Origin: a bacterium UBA4637 | GTDB taxonomy: Bacteria; Bacteroidota; Bacteroidia; Bacteroidales; Bacteroidaceae | Reading direction: 5' to 3' | DNA: 27,610 nt | Assembly: GCA_002405875.1 (NCBI GenBank) | Contig: DHMR01000077.1 | Span: forward strand, 1-27,610 | Shown here: in pieces, positions 1-8,064 of the stretch | Numbering within the stretch: position 1 is the stretch's first letter | How the letters are laid out: every line of letters begins with the position of its first letter | Made by a program: the position numbers and the translations under genes | The notes under the pieces: model-generated | What the model saw: only the letters and a program-made list of their open reading frames with translations | Told to the model about the DNA's origin: nothing | Databases searched by the model: none

Positions 1-2031
1 ATACCATACAGCAAGACCACGGGAAGTCTCATCGAGAGCATCACCAAGGCGGTGGAAAAGGGAAAGATAAAAGCCCGCAAAGTGGATGACGTGACATCGG
101 CTAACGTAGAAATCCTCGTCCACCTCGCCCCTGGCACATCCAGCGACAAGACGATGGATGCCCTCTATGCCTTCAGCGACTGCGAAATCAACATTTCGCC
201 AAACTGCTGTGTCATCGAGGACAACAAGCCGAAGTTCCTCACCGTGAGCGACGTACTCCGTCACAGCGTGGATCGCACCATGGGATTGCTGCGCAAGGAA
301 CTCATGATACGCAAGGGCGAGTTGGAGGAGCAACTCTTCTTCTCCTCCCTCGAACGCATCTTCATCGAGGAGCGCATCTACAAGGAGCGCAAATTCGAGC
401 AGAGCAAGACGCAGGATGAGGTGGTAGCTTTCATCGACTCCAAGTTGGAACCATTCAAGGACAAGCTCTTCACCGCCGAGGTAGACGGCAAGGGCATGGT
501 GGAATATGCCTTCCATCGTGAGATAACACGAGAAGACATCCTCAAGCTCCTCGAAATCAAGATGCAGCGCATCCTGAAGTACAACAAGGACAAGGCAGAC
601 GAACTCCTCCTGAAGATCAAGGCAGAACTTGCCGAGATAGAGAACGACCTTGCCCACATGACCGATGTCACCATCAACTGGTTTGAGTATCTCAAGGGCA
701 AATACGGCAAGGCGCATCCTAGAAAGACGGAAATTCGTAACTTCGACACCATCGAGGTGACCAAGGTGGTGGAAGCCAACCAGAAGCTTTACATCAACCG
801 CCAAGAGGGATTCGTTGGCATGGGATTGAAGAAGGACGAGTTCGTATGCAACTGCTCCGACCTCGACGACATCATCATCTTCTACAAGGACGGGAAGTTC
901 AAGGTAACGAAGATTGCCGACAAGATATTCGTGGGCAAGAACATCCTCCACGTACAGGTGTTCAAGAAGAACGACAAGCGCACCATCTACAACTGCGTTT
1001 ATCGTGACGGCAAGCAGGGCGACTACTTCATCAAGCGATTCAACGTAACCGCCATGACCCGCGACAAGATATACGACATCACCCAGGGCACACCGGGCAG
1101 CAAGGTGATCTACTTCACCGCCAACCCTAACGGCGAGGCGGAAATCATCAAATGTACCTTGGAGCCGGATTTGAGCAAGAAACGCCAAAGCATCTTCTTG
1201 GAGAAGGATTTTTCCACTATCCTCATCAAGGGACGTGCCGCCAAGGGCAACCTCCTCACCAAACGCACCATCCGCCGCATCGGCTTGAAGAGCCACGGCC
1301 ATAGCACCTTGGGAGGCAGAAAGGTTTGGTTCGACCCTGACGTCAACCGCATCAACTACGATGAGAACGGCAGGTTCCTCGGCGAGTTCAACGATGACGA
1401 AAGCATCTTGGTAGTGCTCGACAATGGTGAGTTCTACATCACCAACTTCGATGCGAACAACCACTACGAGGACAACATCCTGCGCCTGGAGAAATGGGAC
1501 GAGCACAAGATTTGGACGGCCATCCTCTACGATGCCGACAACGAGGGCTACCCATACATCAAGCGATTCACGATGGATGCCACCAAGCGCCATCAGAACT
1601 TCATGGGTGAGAATCCGAACAGCAAGCTCATCCTCCTCACCGACACCGCCTTCCCTCGCCTCAAGGTAACCTACGGAGGTGTGGATGCCGTACGCCCTGC
1701 CGAGGATATTGATGCCGAGCAATTCATCGCCCAGAAGAGTTTCAAGGCAAAGGGCAAGCGATTAACAACATGGAAATTGGAAAGCATCGAAGAGTTGGAA
1801 CCAACAAGATTCCCCGAACCATCTACAGACGATGATTCTACGAAAGGTAATAACTCTGATGATGCTGAAAATACCGGAGGCAATGAAGAATCGGTAGAAA
1901 ATCTCGACCCAGATGCTGGCAAGAGCGAGCAACAGATCATCGATGAGTTGACTGGTCAAACCAACCTCTTCTCTGACAAAGACTTTACAGAAGACGACAA
2001 GAAAGACCAAGATTGGCTTTCGAAGCAATAA
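1..2031 (+). CDS. parC: DNA topoisomerase IV (type IIA) subunit A, 5'-truncated
   Basis: The reading frame is open from the first base, so the gene begins upstream; the GTG at 52 is only an internal valine. About 676 codons are visible. They cover the end of the breakage-reunion core (PYSKTTGSLIESI, then the NVEILVHLAPGTS region), the coiled-coil tower near residues 100-220, and the C-terminal DNA-wrapping region. The catalytic tyrosine lies outside the window. The last 80 or so residues are acidic and low in complexity (DDDSTKGNNSDD). Family knowledge: with ParB/ParE this subunit decatenates chromosomes. I prefer ParC to GyrA because the C-terminal half resembles the Bacteroidetes topoisomerase IV A subunit and I see no GyrA box, but this rests on sequence recognition only. 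It ends in TAA and runs into a terminator at 2056-2095. Confidence 0.85.
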   Translation: MPYSKTTGSLIESITKAVEKGKIKARKVDDVTSANVEILVHLAPGTSSDKTMDALYAFSDCEINISPNCCVIEDNKPKFLTVSDVLRHSVDRTMGLLRKELMIRKGELEEQLFFSSLERIFIEERIYKERKFEQSKTQDEVVAFIDSKLEPFKDKLFTAEVDGKGMVEYAFHREITREDILKLLEIKMQRILKYNKDKADELLLKIKAELAEIENDLAHMTDVTINWFEYLKGKYGKAHPRKTEIRNFDTIEVTKVVEANQKLYINRQEGFVGMGLKKDEFVCNCSDLDDIIIFYKDGKFKVTKIADKIFVGKNILHVQVFKKNDKRTIYNCVYRDGKQGDYFIKRFNVTAMTRDKIYDITQGTPGSKVIYFTANPNGEAEIIKCTLEPDLSKKRQSIFLEKDFSTILIKGRAAKGNLLTKRTIRRIGLKSHGHSTLGGRKVWFDPDVNRINYDENGRFLGEFNDDESILVVLDNGEFYITNFDANNHYEDNILRLEKWDEHKIWTAILYDADNEGYPYIKRFTMDATKRHQNFMGENPNSKLILLTDTAFPRLKVTYGGVDAVRPAEDIDAEQFIAQKSFKAKGKRLTTWKLESIEELEPTRFPEPSTDDDSTKGNNSDDAENTGGNEESVENLDPDAGKSEQQIIDELTGQTNLFSDKDFTEDDKKDQDWLSKQ

Positions 2032-2055
2032 ACATCATTCTTTAAAAAGCATAAT

Positions 2056-2095
2056 AAAAAGGCTGCTAAGTAAACAAATACTTAACAGCCTTTTT
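2056..2095. terminator. Bidirectional terminator between parC and phosphatase gene
   Basis: Arms 2061-2072 and 2079-2090 pair over 12 positions with one mismatch around a 6-nt loop. A-tracts lie on the left and T-tracts on the right, so it can serve both converging genes. Its right end is 3 nt from the phosphatase stop codon. Confidence 0.85.
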
Positions 2096-2097
2096 CT

Positions 2098-3399
2098 CTA
2101 TCTCTTATAGCTATTCAATTTCTCCAAGCAATACGCCTTGAAGTCACTCCAATGATAGTAAGGAGCCACATCACTCTTGATAGGCAAGGTTGCCTCATCC
2201 TCGTTCAGCAACACCTTCACCAACACATCGTTAGCCTTCGCCTTGTTGCGATAGAACACGAATTGCAGGTTGGTTGCCATCGGCGTAATCTTATAATCAA
2301 ACCATTGGCCAGCAATCTTCTCCGGGTCCTTGATTTCCTCGCCATAGCCATTGAGGTTCAAGAGACAAGTGAGCGGCGTAACCATCGTGTCATGGCCATA
2401 CCGCAAGGTAGCGCCCGGATGCTCCAAGGCAATGCAGCTATCCGCTTTCTCTATAATATCCCTCAGGAGATTGCGCTGGGAGAAAGGCTGTTCATTGCCT
2501 GTATAAGGCGAATAGCCATACGACATCTGCCACCAAGAATTGCTGACCACCCAGTTCTGATAAACCTCATCCTCATTGAAGAGGTCATAGAGCGAGACTT
2601 TTCCTCTCAGTTCCGTACCCTGGATGGCACCCGCCATCTCGAAGAGCTTCCAGTTGAGGTCACGCTGGTCGATGTTCTGCTTCACCCAATTTGGGTCGTT
2701 GAAAAGTTCCTGCATCACACGGCTATAGCAGTCATGCTTCTTGGTGAACTCCTCCTGCACCACCTTTCTTCCCACGCAATACTTCAAACTGTCCAGTCGT
2801 TTGTCGCCCTGGTTCATATAGTACATGTCGTGGTAGCTGGCATCATGGAAGATGTGAAGCTTCGGATTGATGCGTAGCATCTGCTGCAAACCATTCTCCA
2901 TGGAGAGGATGCAACGGATAACTACCGTGCTTCGAGCCTCGATGTTCGTATTTCCGGCAAATATCTCAGGGAAACGTTCCATCATTCTTCGGGTGATGCC
3001 CTGATGCTGCAAGGCGCCGAGCGGGGTCAGCTCGCCATCACGTCCCTTGGCATCCTCACGAATCAACTTCACCTTCTGCAAGGTTTCCTCACCCTTGGCT
3101 GTCAACTTACCCGCCTGCTTCGCCTTGAGCAGGGAGAAATAAGGCACATCGTATGCCGCACTGCCAATCATATAGCGAGAACCATGTCTGCCGTAATGGC
3201 TCAGATAGAAAGGCTTATAGCCCTTAGGGGCTGGAGTCAACTTCTTCTGAGGCCCACGATAAGCCACGTAGTTACTAGCCGAGAGCGTAGTGTCTCGGCG
3301 GAAATCCTCCTGCGGAGTTTGTGCCAGCATCTGAGCCGATGCCATCAAAGGCATCGCCAAGATGAAAGCCGTCTTCAAAAAAATATTCTTTTCCTTCAT
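2098..3399 (-). CDS. Secreted histidine-type (acid) phosphatase, phytase/MINPP-like
   Basis: 433 aa with an N-terminal signal peptide (hydrophobic residues about 8-22, AQMLAQ cleavage region), so periplasmic or exported. The phosphate-pocket motif RHGSR lies at residues 71-75, with His72 the expected phosphohistidine nucleophile. A downstream HD pair at 336-337 supplies the expected proton donor of branch-2 histidine phosphatases. This group includes histidine acid phosphatases, phytases and multiple inositol polyphosphate phosphatases. The motif continues RHGSRY rather than the RHGxRxP common in classical phytases, and it has HD rather than the HAE of MINPP, so phytate is only one candidate substrate. 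It starts 49 bp after the esterase stop on the same strand with no obvious promoter or terminator between, suggesting a two-gene operon. Confidence 0.85.
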   Translation of the reverse strand: MKEKNIFLKTAFILAMPLMASAQMLAQTPQEDFRRDTTLSASNYVAYRGPQKKLTPAPKGYKPFYLSHYGRHGSRYMIGSAAYDVPYFSLLKAKQAGKLTAKGEETLQKVKLIREDAKGRDGELTPLGALQHQGITRRMMERFPEIFAGNTNIEARSTVVIRCILSMENGLQQMLRINPKLHIFHDASYHDMYYMNQGDKRLDSLKYCVGRKVVQEEFTKKHDCYSRVMQELFNDPNWVKQNIDQRDLNWKLFEMAGAIQGTELRGKVSLYDLFNEDEVYQNWVVSNSWWQMSYGYSPYTGNEQPFSQRNLLRDIIEKADSCIALEHPGATLRYGHDTMVTPLTCLLNLNGYGEEIKDPEKIAGQWFDYKITPMATNLQFVFYRNKAKANDVLVKVLLNEDEATLPIKSDVAPYYHWSDFKAYCLEKLNSYKR

Positions 3400-3448
3400 A
3401 TAATTTAATATGCTATAAGATTCTTCACTCTTCGTTCTTCACTTAAAT

Positions 3449-4699
3449 TCAGTCCCAATTCATGATTTTGCGAAGGAACGGCAGCAACTCACCTGCCATC
3501 TTCTGATGTTGAAGCTTACTAGGATGCCAGCTGGCACCATAGCCTAGGTCGCCCGTTTGGAAAGTGAAATCGAAGCGATAGATATTCTTATCGCCCTTTG
3601 CTTTTTTTATCAGTTTAAGATTCCCCTTCTTATCTTTCACAAAATTTCCCTCCTGGTCCTTCACATAATTGCTAGCCAGTGTAAATCCTTTCTCGTTGGC
3701 ATCCTTGCAAATCCGGTCGAGTACAGCTTTCTGCTCGGTACTCTCCTTCTCCCCAAGCATAGGTCCTGTTATCAAGACAATCTTTGCATTGGGATATTTC
3801 GTGCGAACCGTCTTCAAGAACATACGATAGTTCTTCTCGTAGAGTTGGATGTCATAGTTGTTGGTAGAAAGGTCGTTGGTTCCCAGGTTGATGCAAATGA
3901 GCTGAGGCTGATATTTAGCGAAATTCCATTTCTCGTCGTGCTTATTAAATAATGTATATTCATACTGCCAAGGCATATTTTCGATGGAGCCAGCCTTCGG
4001 ACCATCATAATTGCGATATACGCCTATGCCACTTCTCGAAATGGAAGTATGCTGCGCCTTCAAGCTATCGCTCACGATATTGGCATAAGTGAGCCAATGG
4101 TTCTCCGTCTCGTCCTCGAATGGGTCTGTCATCTCGATACTTTCCACACCATAGCCGCAAGTGATGGAATTGCCAATAAACTCTATCTTTCGTTCTGGCA
4201 AAGCAGGAGCCTCCACAAGTTTGCAACCCTTGTCGAGCACAAATCCCTTGAATTCTGGGTTACGGAACAATCCCTCTATCACATACATCATCTTTACGTG
4301 ATGCACGCCTTGCGCCAAAGCGGCAGCCACGGTGACCACCGAGTCTCGTTCGGCGTTGAATCCGATTTTGAAAGGTTTGCATCCATCCACCTGTGCCATG
4401 AAATATCCCGTCATCGGACGGCAAATCATCTTCAGTGAAGTACCTTCGAAAGCAGCCTGAATGGTAGTGCCGGGGAAGTTGAAGCTAGCCACGTCGGGGC
4501 TCTTGGCAAAGCTCACTCGCCCCACGTACTGAATCATCGGATTGGAAGCCTTCACCACCTCGCCTTCAATAGGGAGCGTCGTGGAAGGCTTAGCATTGCC
4601 AGCCATTACCGGAACACTAGCAAGCATTGATATTACGCAGAGTCCTATCTTTCTGCTTTGCATTACACATTCCAAAAACTTTCTTGTCTTCATTCTCAT
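3449..4699 (-). CDS. Secreted SGNH/GDSL esterase, carbohydrate esterase family 2-like
   Basis: 416 aa with a signal peptide (residues about 17-33). Residues about 45-165 look like the N-terminal jelly-roll domain of CE2 enzymes. The C-terminal half is an SGNH hydrolase: block I GNSITCGYG with Ser178 as nucleophile, a GTND block at 273-276, and the catalytic His in SWHPS (His392). CE2 members remove acetyl groups from plant polysaccharides such as xylan or glucomannan, often through a Ser-His dyad; the substrate here is inferred. The start could be Met1 or Met3 (MKTRK); neither has a Shine-Dalgarno sequence. It is the first gene of a leftward pair with the phosphatase and has a strong promoter about 100 bp upstream. 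Confidence 0.85.
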   Translation of the reverse strand: MRMKTRKFLECVMQSRKIGLCVISMLASVPVMAGNAKPSTTLPIEGEVVKASNPMIQYVGRVSFAKSPDVASFNFPGTTIQAAFEGTSLKMICRPMTGYFMAQVDGCKPFKIGFNAERDSVVTVAAALAQGVHHVKMMYVIEGLFRNPEFKGFVLDKGCKLVEAPALPERKIEFIGNSITCGYGVESIEMTDPFEDETENHWLTYANIVSDSLKAQHTSISRSGIGVYRNYDGPKAGSIENMPWQYEYTLFNKHDEKWNFAKYQPQLICINLGTNDLSTNNYDIQLYEKNYRMFLKTVRTKYPNAKIVLITGPMLGEKESTEQKAVLDRICKDANEKGFTLASNYVKDQEGNFVKDKKGNLKLIKKAKGDKNIYRFDFTFQTGDLGYGASWHPSKLQHQKMAGELLPFLRKIMNWD

Positions 4700-4798
4700 A
4701 AATGTCTTTGTTTTTTAGTTGTTATTTATTATTAGTTATTTTCTTCAGATTTTGGCAATGGAATAGAATATCCATCAAGTCGAAATCTTTATTGCTTG

Positions 4799-4830
4799 CA
4801 AAATTAGCATAAAATCTCGGAAAAAGCAAA
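4799..4830 (-). promoter_or_regulatory. Bacteroidetes-type promoter of the esterase-phosphatase operon
   Basis: On the minus strand TTTG (4827-4830), a 20-nt spacer and TAATTTTG (4799-4806) match the -33/-7 consensus TTTG-N19/20-TAnnTTTG exactly. The implied leader is about 95 nt. Confidence 0.75.
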
Positions 4831-4880
4831 CAAATCCAACTTTTTTTGCCCATTTCTTTTTTTTATTCAAATAAAAGTTG

Positions 4881-4888
4881 TACCTTTG
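4881..4888 (+). promoter_or_regulatory. -7 box of the tRNA-Leu promoter
   Basis: TACCTTTG matches the Bacteroidetes -7 consensus TAnnTTTG and lies 11 nt before the mature tRNA 5' end. The expected -33 position is a T-run instead of a clean TTTG. Confidence 0.65.
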
Positions 4889-4899
4889 CATCCACAAAT

Positions 4900-4981
4900 G
4901 CGCTTGTGGCGAAATTGGTAGACGCGCTAGACTTAGGATCTAGTGGTTTAGGCCGTGTAGGTTCGAGTCCTATCAGGCGCA
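4900..4981 (+). tRNA. tRNA-Leu (anticodon UAG)
   Basis: The acceptor arms GCGCTTG (4900-4906) and CAGGCGC (4974-4980) pair over 7 bp (one G-U), with discriminator A at 4981; CCA is not encoded. The anticodon stem CTAGA/TCTAG encloses the loop CTTAGGA, giving anticodon UAG at 4934-4936 and reading CUA/CUN. The extended variable arm is the class II form expected of tRNA-Leu, and the T-arm GGTTCGAGTCC is canonical. Confidence 0.97.
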
Positions 4982-4987
4982 CATAAT

Positions 4988-5026
4988 AAAATGCTAAGTA
5001 GTTTATTATCAACTATTTAGCATTTT
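4988..5026 (+). terminator. Terminator after tRNA-Leu
   Basis: A 16-bp stem (4988-5003 with 5011-5026, one G-T pair) around a 7-nt loop. The arm ends in TTTT and begins 6 nt after the tRNA. Confidence 0.8.
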
Positions 5027-5314
5027 CATTTATTCAAATTTCCCGTCAAAATCCCCGTGTTTGTTTCAGCAACTCCATTTCAAGCCTCAACAAAGGAACA
5101 AAAAAGCGAACATCCATCACGAACAATCGCTTTAAGTGTTCAATTAAAAAAATAGCTGATTATAGCCATTCGTGTGCAAAGGTACAAAATAAGTTCCACC
5201 TGTACGGTTGAATTCCTTTCGCCTCTATCAAACCTTTTACTGCAATTGCTCCCCAAGCTGGGGGAGCAAACTACCCTTTGGGATAGTGAAGCAATCACGC
5301 CCCAGCTTCCCGAG
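5027..5314. other. Gene-free stretch between tRNA-Leu terminator and orphan gene
   Basis: No convincing gene. A minus-strand -7-like box TACCTTTG lies at 5177-5184 and points toward the tRNA. Downstream of it is an open minus-strand run of about 30 codons that I do not recognise and do not call a gene. A perfect 9-bp stem lies at 5246-5254/5261-5269 (TTGCTCCCC) without a T-run. Sequence just downstream of a tRNA is a common integration site, but I see no duplicated tRNA end in the window. Confidence 0.4.
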
Positions 5315-5566
5315 CTACATCATACCCTCCAACGCATTCTGCGCTTCGCGCATATCCTTCTCGAAGTTCACATGGTCTACCAAGAACTCCTTCCTGCCCT
5401 TCGCCAAAAGCTGATAAAGGGAAGGATTCATCCCCTCCACATACTGGGCGATGGCATACTCGATGTCATCCCGCTGCGTGGGATTGGTGGAGAACTCATA
5501 GACACGCAATTTCTGATGAATGAAGCAATAAGCTGCCTCGATGCTATCTTGACCTACATTTTCCAT
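5315..5566 (-). CDS. Small protein of unknown function (83 aa)
   Basis: I do not recognise the family with confidence. The product is 83 aa, soluble, acidic to neutral and predicted helical, with no signal peptide or membrane segment. Features are an aromatic/charged core (QRDDIEYAIAQYV) and a C-terminal helix rich in Asp, Glu and Asn. Codon use and length look like a real gene. It lies downstream of tex on the same strand but is separated by 104 bp containing a hairpin (5612-5656), so it is probably transcribed on its own or by read-through. It ends in TAG at 5315-5317. No clear promoter box is visible upstream. Confidence 0.55.
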   Translation of the reverse strand: MENVGQDSIEAAYCFIHQKLRVYEFSTNPTQRDDIEYAIAQYVEGMNPSLYQLLAKGRKEFLVDHVNFEKDMREAQNALEGMM

Positions 5567-5611
5567 AAAATACAGAGTTTTAATCTTTGTTTTATCTTAA
5601 AGAACTAGATG

Positions 5612-5658
5612 AAAGACCTAGACGCCCTCCTTAGGGAGAGAGACGACTAGGTCTTTTT
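5612..5658. terminator. Terminator downstream of tex
   Basis: Outer arms AAAGACCTAG (5612-5621) and CTAGGTCTTT (5647-5656) pair perfectly, with a smaller CCCTCC/GGGAG pairing in the loop. The T-run is best on the plus strand and modest on the minus strand, so leftward termination from tex may be partial. Confidence 0.6.
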
Positions 5659-5670
5659 TATACATTTATC

Positions 5671-7800
5671 CTAAATGCCCTTCATCGACAGGGCGATGCG
5701 CTTGCGCTTCATGTCTACATCAGCCACACGAACCATCACATGCTCATGCAGCTTCACAACCTCGTTAGGGTCGCTCACGTATCTATCAGCCAACTGGGAG
5801 ATATGCACCAAGCCATCGTTGTGGACACCTATGTCGACGAAGGCTCCGAAATTGGTGATGTTGGTCACGATGCCTGGCACAACCATGCCCACCTGCAAGT
5901 CCTCTATCTCCTTGATGCTCGCATCAAACTCAAACTTCTCGACCTTGCCACGAGGATCCAAGCCCGGCTTGTCGAGCTCAGCCATAATATCAGTCAAGGT
6001 AGGCATACCCACCTCTTTGGTCACATACTTCTTGATGTCAATCTTCTTCTGGAGAGCCTTGTCCTCTACCAGTTGCTTCACCGTCACCCCTTGGTCTTTC
6101 GCCATCTGCTCCACCAGTGCATAACGCTCCGGATGCACGGCTGTGCCATCCAAAGGATTCTTGGCCCCCGGAATACGGAGGAAGCCGGCACACTGCAAGA
6201 ATGCTGATGGTCCCAAGCGAGGCACCTTCTTCAACTGGGCACGGGAGGCGAAGGCTCCGTTCTCCTTGCGATACCCCACGATGTTCTTGGCGAGTGTAGG
6301 TCCCAAGCCACTCACATAGGTCAAGAGATGCTGCGAAGCGGTGTTGAGGTTGACACCCACCGAGTTCACACAACTCATCACCACGGTGTCAAGGCTCTTC
6401 TTGAGCTGGGTCTGGTCCACATCGTGCTGATACTGACCTACGCCGATGCTCTTCGGGTCTATCTTCACCAATTCGGCGAGCGGGTCCATCAGTCTTCTAC
6501 CGATGCTCACGGCACCACGCACAGTCACGTCCTCATCCGGGAACTCGTCACGGGCTATCTTGGAAGCCGAGTAGATGGAAGCACCATCCTCGCTCACCAC
6601 ATAGATATCCACAGGGTGTTGATAACTGATACCGTGCAACCAGTCGCTGGTCTCACGGCTCGCCGTACCATTGCCCACAGCCATCGCCTCCACATGATAC
6701 ATCTTCACCATGCGCAGGATGGCAGCGGTAGCCTCGCTTCGCTTGTTGCGAGGAGGATGAGGGTAAACGATCTCGTGATGGATGAGGTTGCCCTGCGCAT
6801 CGAGGCAACAGGTCTTGCAACCGTTGGCGAAACCTGGGTCTACCGCCATCACTCGCTTCTGTCCCAATGGAGCGGCGAGCAAGAGCTGTCGCAAGTTCTC
6901 GGCAAACACCATGATGGCCTCCTCGTCAGCCTTCTGCTTGCTGAGCCCAGCAAACTCAGTCTCGATGCTCGGGTTCACCAGTCGCTTGAAGGCATCGTCC
7001 ACAGCCTCAGCCACCATCTTGGAAGCCTCGCCATTGCCACGCACATAGCGCTGTTTCAGTCTATCCGTAGCCTCCTCCTCATCGCAAGAGATGCTGACAC
7101 GCAAGAATCCCGCTGCCTCTCCACGACGCATCGCCAACAAACGATGGGAAGAGCATTTCTTCAAAGGCTCTGAGAAGTCGAAATAGTCGGAGAATCGCTG
7201 TGCCTCCTCTTCGTCCTTCTTCTTGGCGATGACCTTCGAGGTGATGACGGCACCATGCTTGTAACGTTGGCGCACGGAGTTGCGGGTGAACTCATTCTCG
7301 CTGATGGTCTCGGCGATGATGTCCTTGGCACCCTGGATGGCAGCCTCCACGTCCTTCACTTTCTCCCCCACAAACTTCTTGGCGGTCTGCATCGGGTTGT
7401 TGTCTCGCTGAAGGAGGATGAGCTGTGCCAATGGTTCCAAACCTGCCTCACGAGCCACTTGGGCACGAGTACGGCGCTTAGGCTTGAAAGGCAGATAGAT
7501 GTCCTCCAGTTCGGTGGCATCCCAGCAGTTCTCGATGCGCTTCTTCAGTTCATCGGTCAGCTTGCCCTGTTCATCGATGGTCTTGAGGATGGTTTCCTTT
7601 CGCTTCGCCATCTCCTTAAACTTGTCGTTGGCCTGGGCGATGGCCTCGATGTTCACCTCGTCCATATTGCCCGTCTTCTCCTTGCGGTAACGGGAGATGA
7701 ACGGGATGGTGCAGCCCTCTTCGAGCAGCGCCAGTGTATTCTCTACAGCCTGCTCACGGAGATTGAGCTGGGCTGCGATCAGTTTCGTAAATTGATTCAT
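5671..7800 (-). CDS. tex: Tex family RNA-binding transcription accessory protein
   Basis: 709 aa, within the usual length for Tex/YhgF. Visible in order are the N-terminal helical region (GCTIPFISRYRKEKTG, residues about 29-45), a YqgF/RuvC-like fold with MAVDPGFANG around Asp321, a helix-hairpin-helix pair (SGLGPTLAKNIV and VPRLGPSAFLQCAGF), and a C-terminal S1 RNA-binding domain from about residue 637 (GIVTNITNFGAFVDIG). The last strand keeps the S1 pattern (KRKRIALSMK). Tex binds nucleic acids and affects transcription and stress tolerance in other bacteria; the biochemical role is incompletely defined. Translation starts at ATG 7800 with a promoter about 80 bp upstream; the GH3 gene is divergent. 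Confidence 0.95.
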   Translation of the reverse strand: MNQFTKLIAAQLNLREQAVENTLALLEEGCTIPFISRYRKEKTGNMDEVNIEAIAQANDKFKEMAKRKETILKTIDEQGKLTDELKKRIENCWDATELEDIYLPFKPKRRTRAQVAREAGLEPLAQLILLQRDNNPMQTAKKFVGEKVKDVEAAIQGAKDIIAETISENEFTRNSVRQRYKHGAVITSKVIAKKKDEEEAQRFSDYFDFSEPLKKCSSHRLLAMRRGEAAGFLRVSISCDEEEATDRLKQRYVRGNGEASKMVAEAVDDAFKRLVNPSIETEFAGLSKQKADEEAIMVFAENLRQLLLAAPLGQKRVMAVDPGFANGCKTCCLDAQGNLIHHEIVYPHPPRNKRSEATAAILRMVKMYHVEAMAVGNGTASRETSDWLHGISYQHPVDIYVVSEDGASIYSASKIARDEFPDEDVTVRGAVSIGRRLMDPLAELVKIDPKSIGVGQYQHDVDQTQLKKSLDTVVMSCVNSVGVNLNTASQHLLTYVSGLGPTLAKNIVGYRKENGAFASRAQLKKVPRLGPSAFLQCAGFLRIPGAKNPLDGTAVHPERYALVEQMAKDQGVTVKQLVEDKALQKKIDIKKYVTKEVGMPTLTDIMAELDKPGLDPRGKVEKFEFDASIKEIEDLQVGMVVPGIVTNITNFGAFVDIGVHNDGLVHISQLADRYVSDPNEVVKLHEHVMVRVADVDMKRKRIALSMKGI

Positions 7801-7876
7801 TTTTCTATGTGTGTATGTTTTATTAGAATGAATAGTGTATGGTCAATATTCATCCTAACGAATTATTTCTCAAGTG

Positions 7877-7908
7877 CAAAGATAACCAAAAATATTGGTT
7901 TGCCCAAA
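7877..7908 (-). promoter_or_regulatory. Promoter of tex
   Basis: On the minus strand TTTG (7905-7908), 20 nt, then TATCTTTG (7877-7884). This is a full Bacteroidetes -33/-7 match with a leader of about 70 nt. Confidence 0.7.
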
Positions 7909-7988
7909 TCTTTGCCCATAAAAAGTCGTTTTTTCCATCACGCCCAAATATTTCCACGAAAAACGAGCGAAATGCCAAAAGTTTTGTA

Positions 7989-7996
7989 TATATTTG
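7989..7996 (+). promoter_or_regulatory. -7 box of the GH3 gene promoter
   Basis: TATATTTG matches TAnnTTTG about 70 bp before the GH3 start. No TTTG occurs at the expected -33 position, which would fit a promoter helped by an activator, but absence of a consensus is weak evidence. Confidence 0.55.
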
Positions 7997-8064
7997 CAGC
8001 ATCAAAAGCTTGCGTCATGCCAAGACATGACATATTCTAGAAAACAATATTTACAACTAACAAT

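Noticed and set aside
5246..5269. Rho-independent terminator at the TTGCTCCCC/GGGGAGCAA stem
   Set aside because: The 9-bp stem is perfect but neither strand has a T-run after it, so I left it as an unexplained hairpin.
6328..7173. 281-aa rightward frame opposite tex
   Set aside because: It is antisense to a well-supported Tex coding region and its His/Leu-rich composition is typical of shadow frames.
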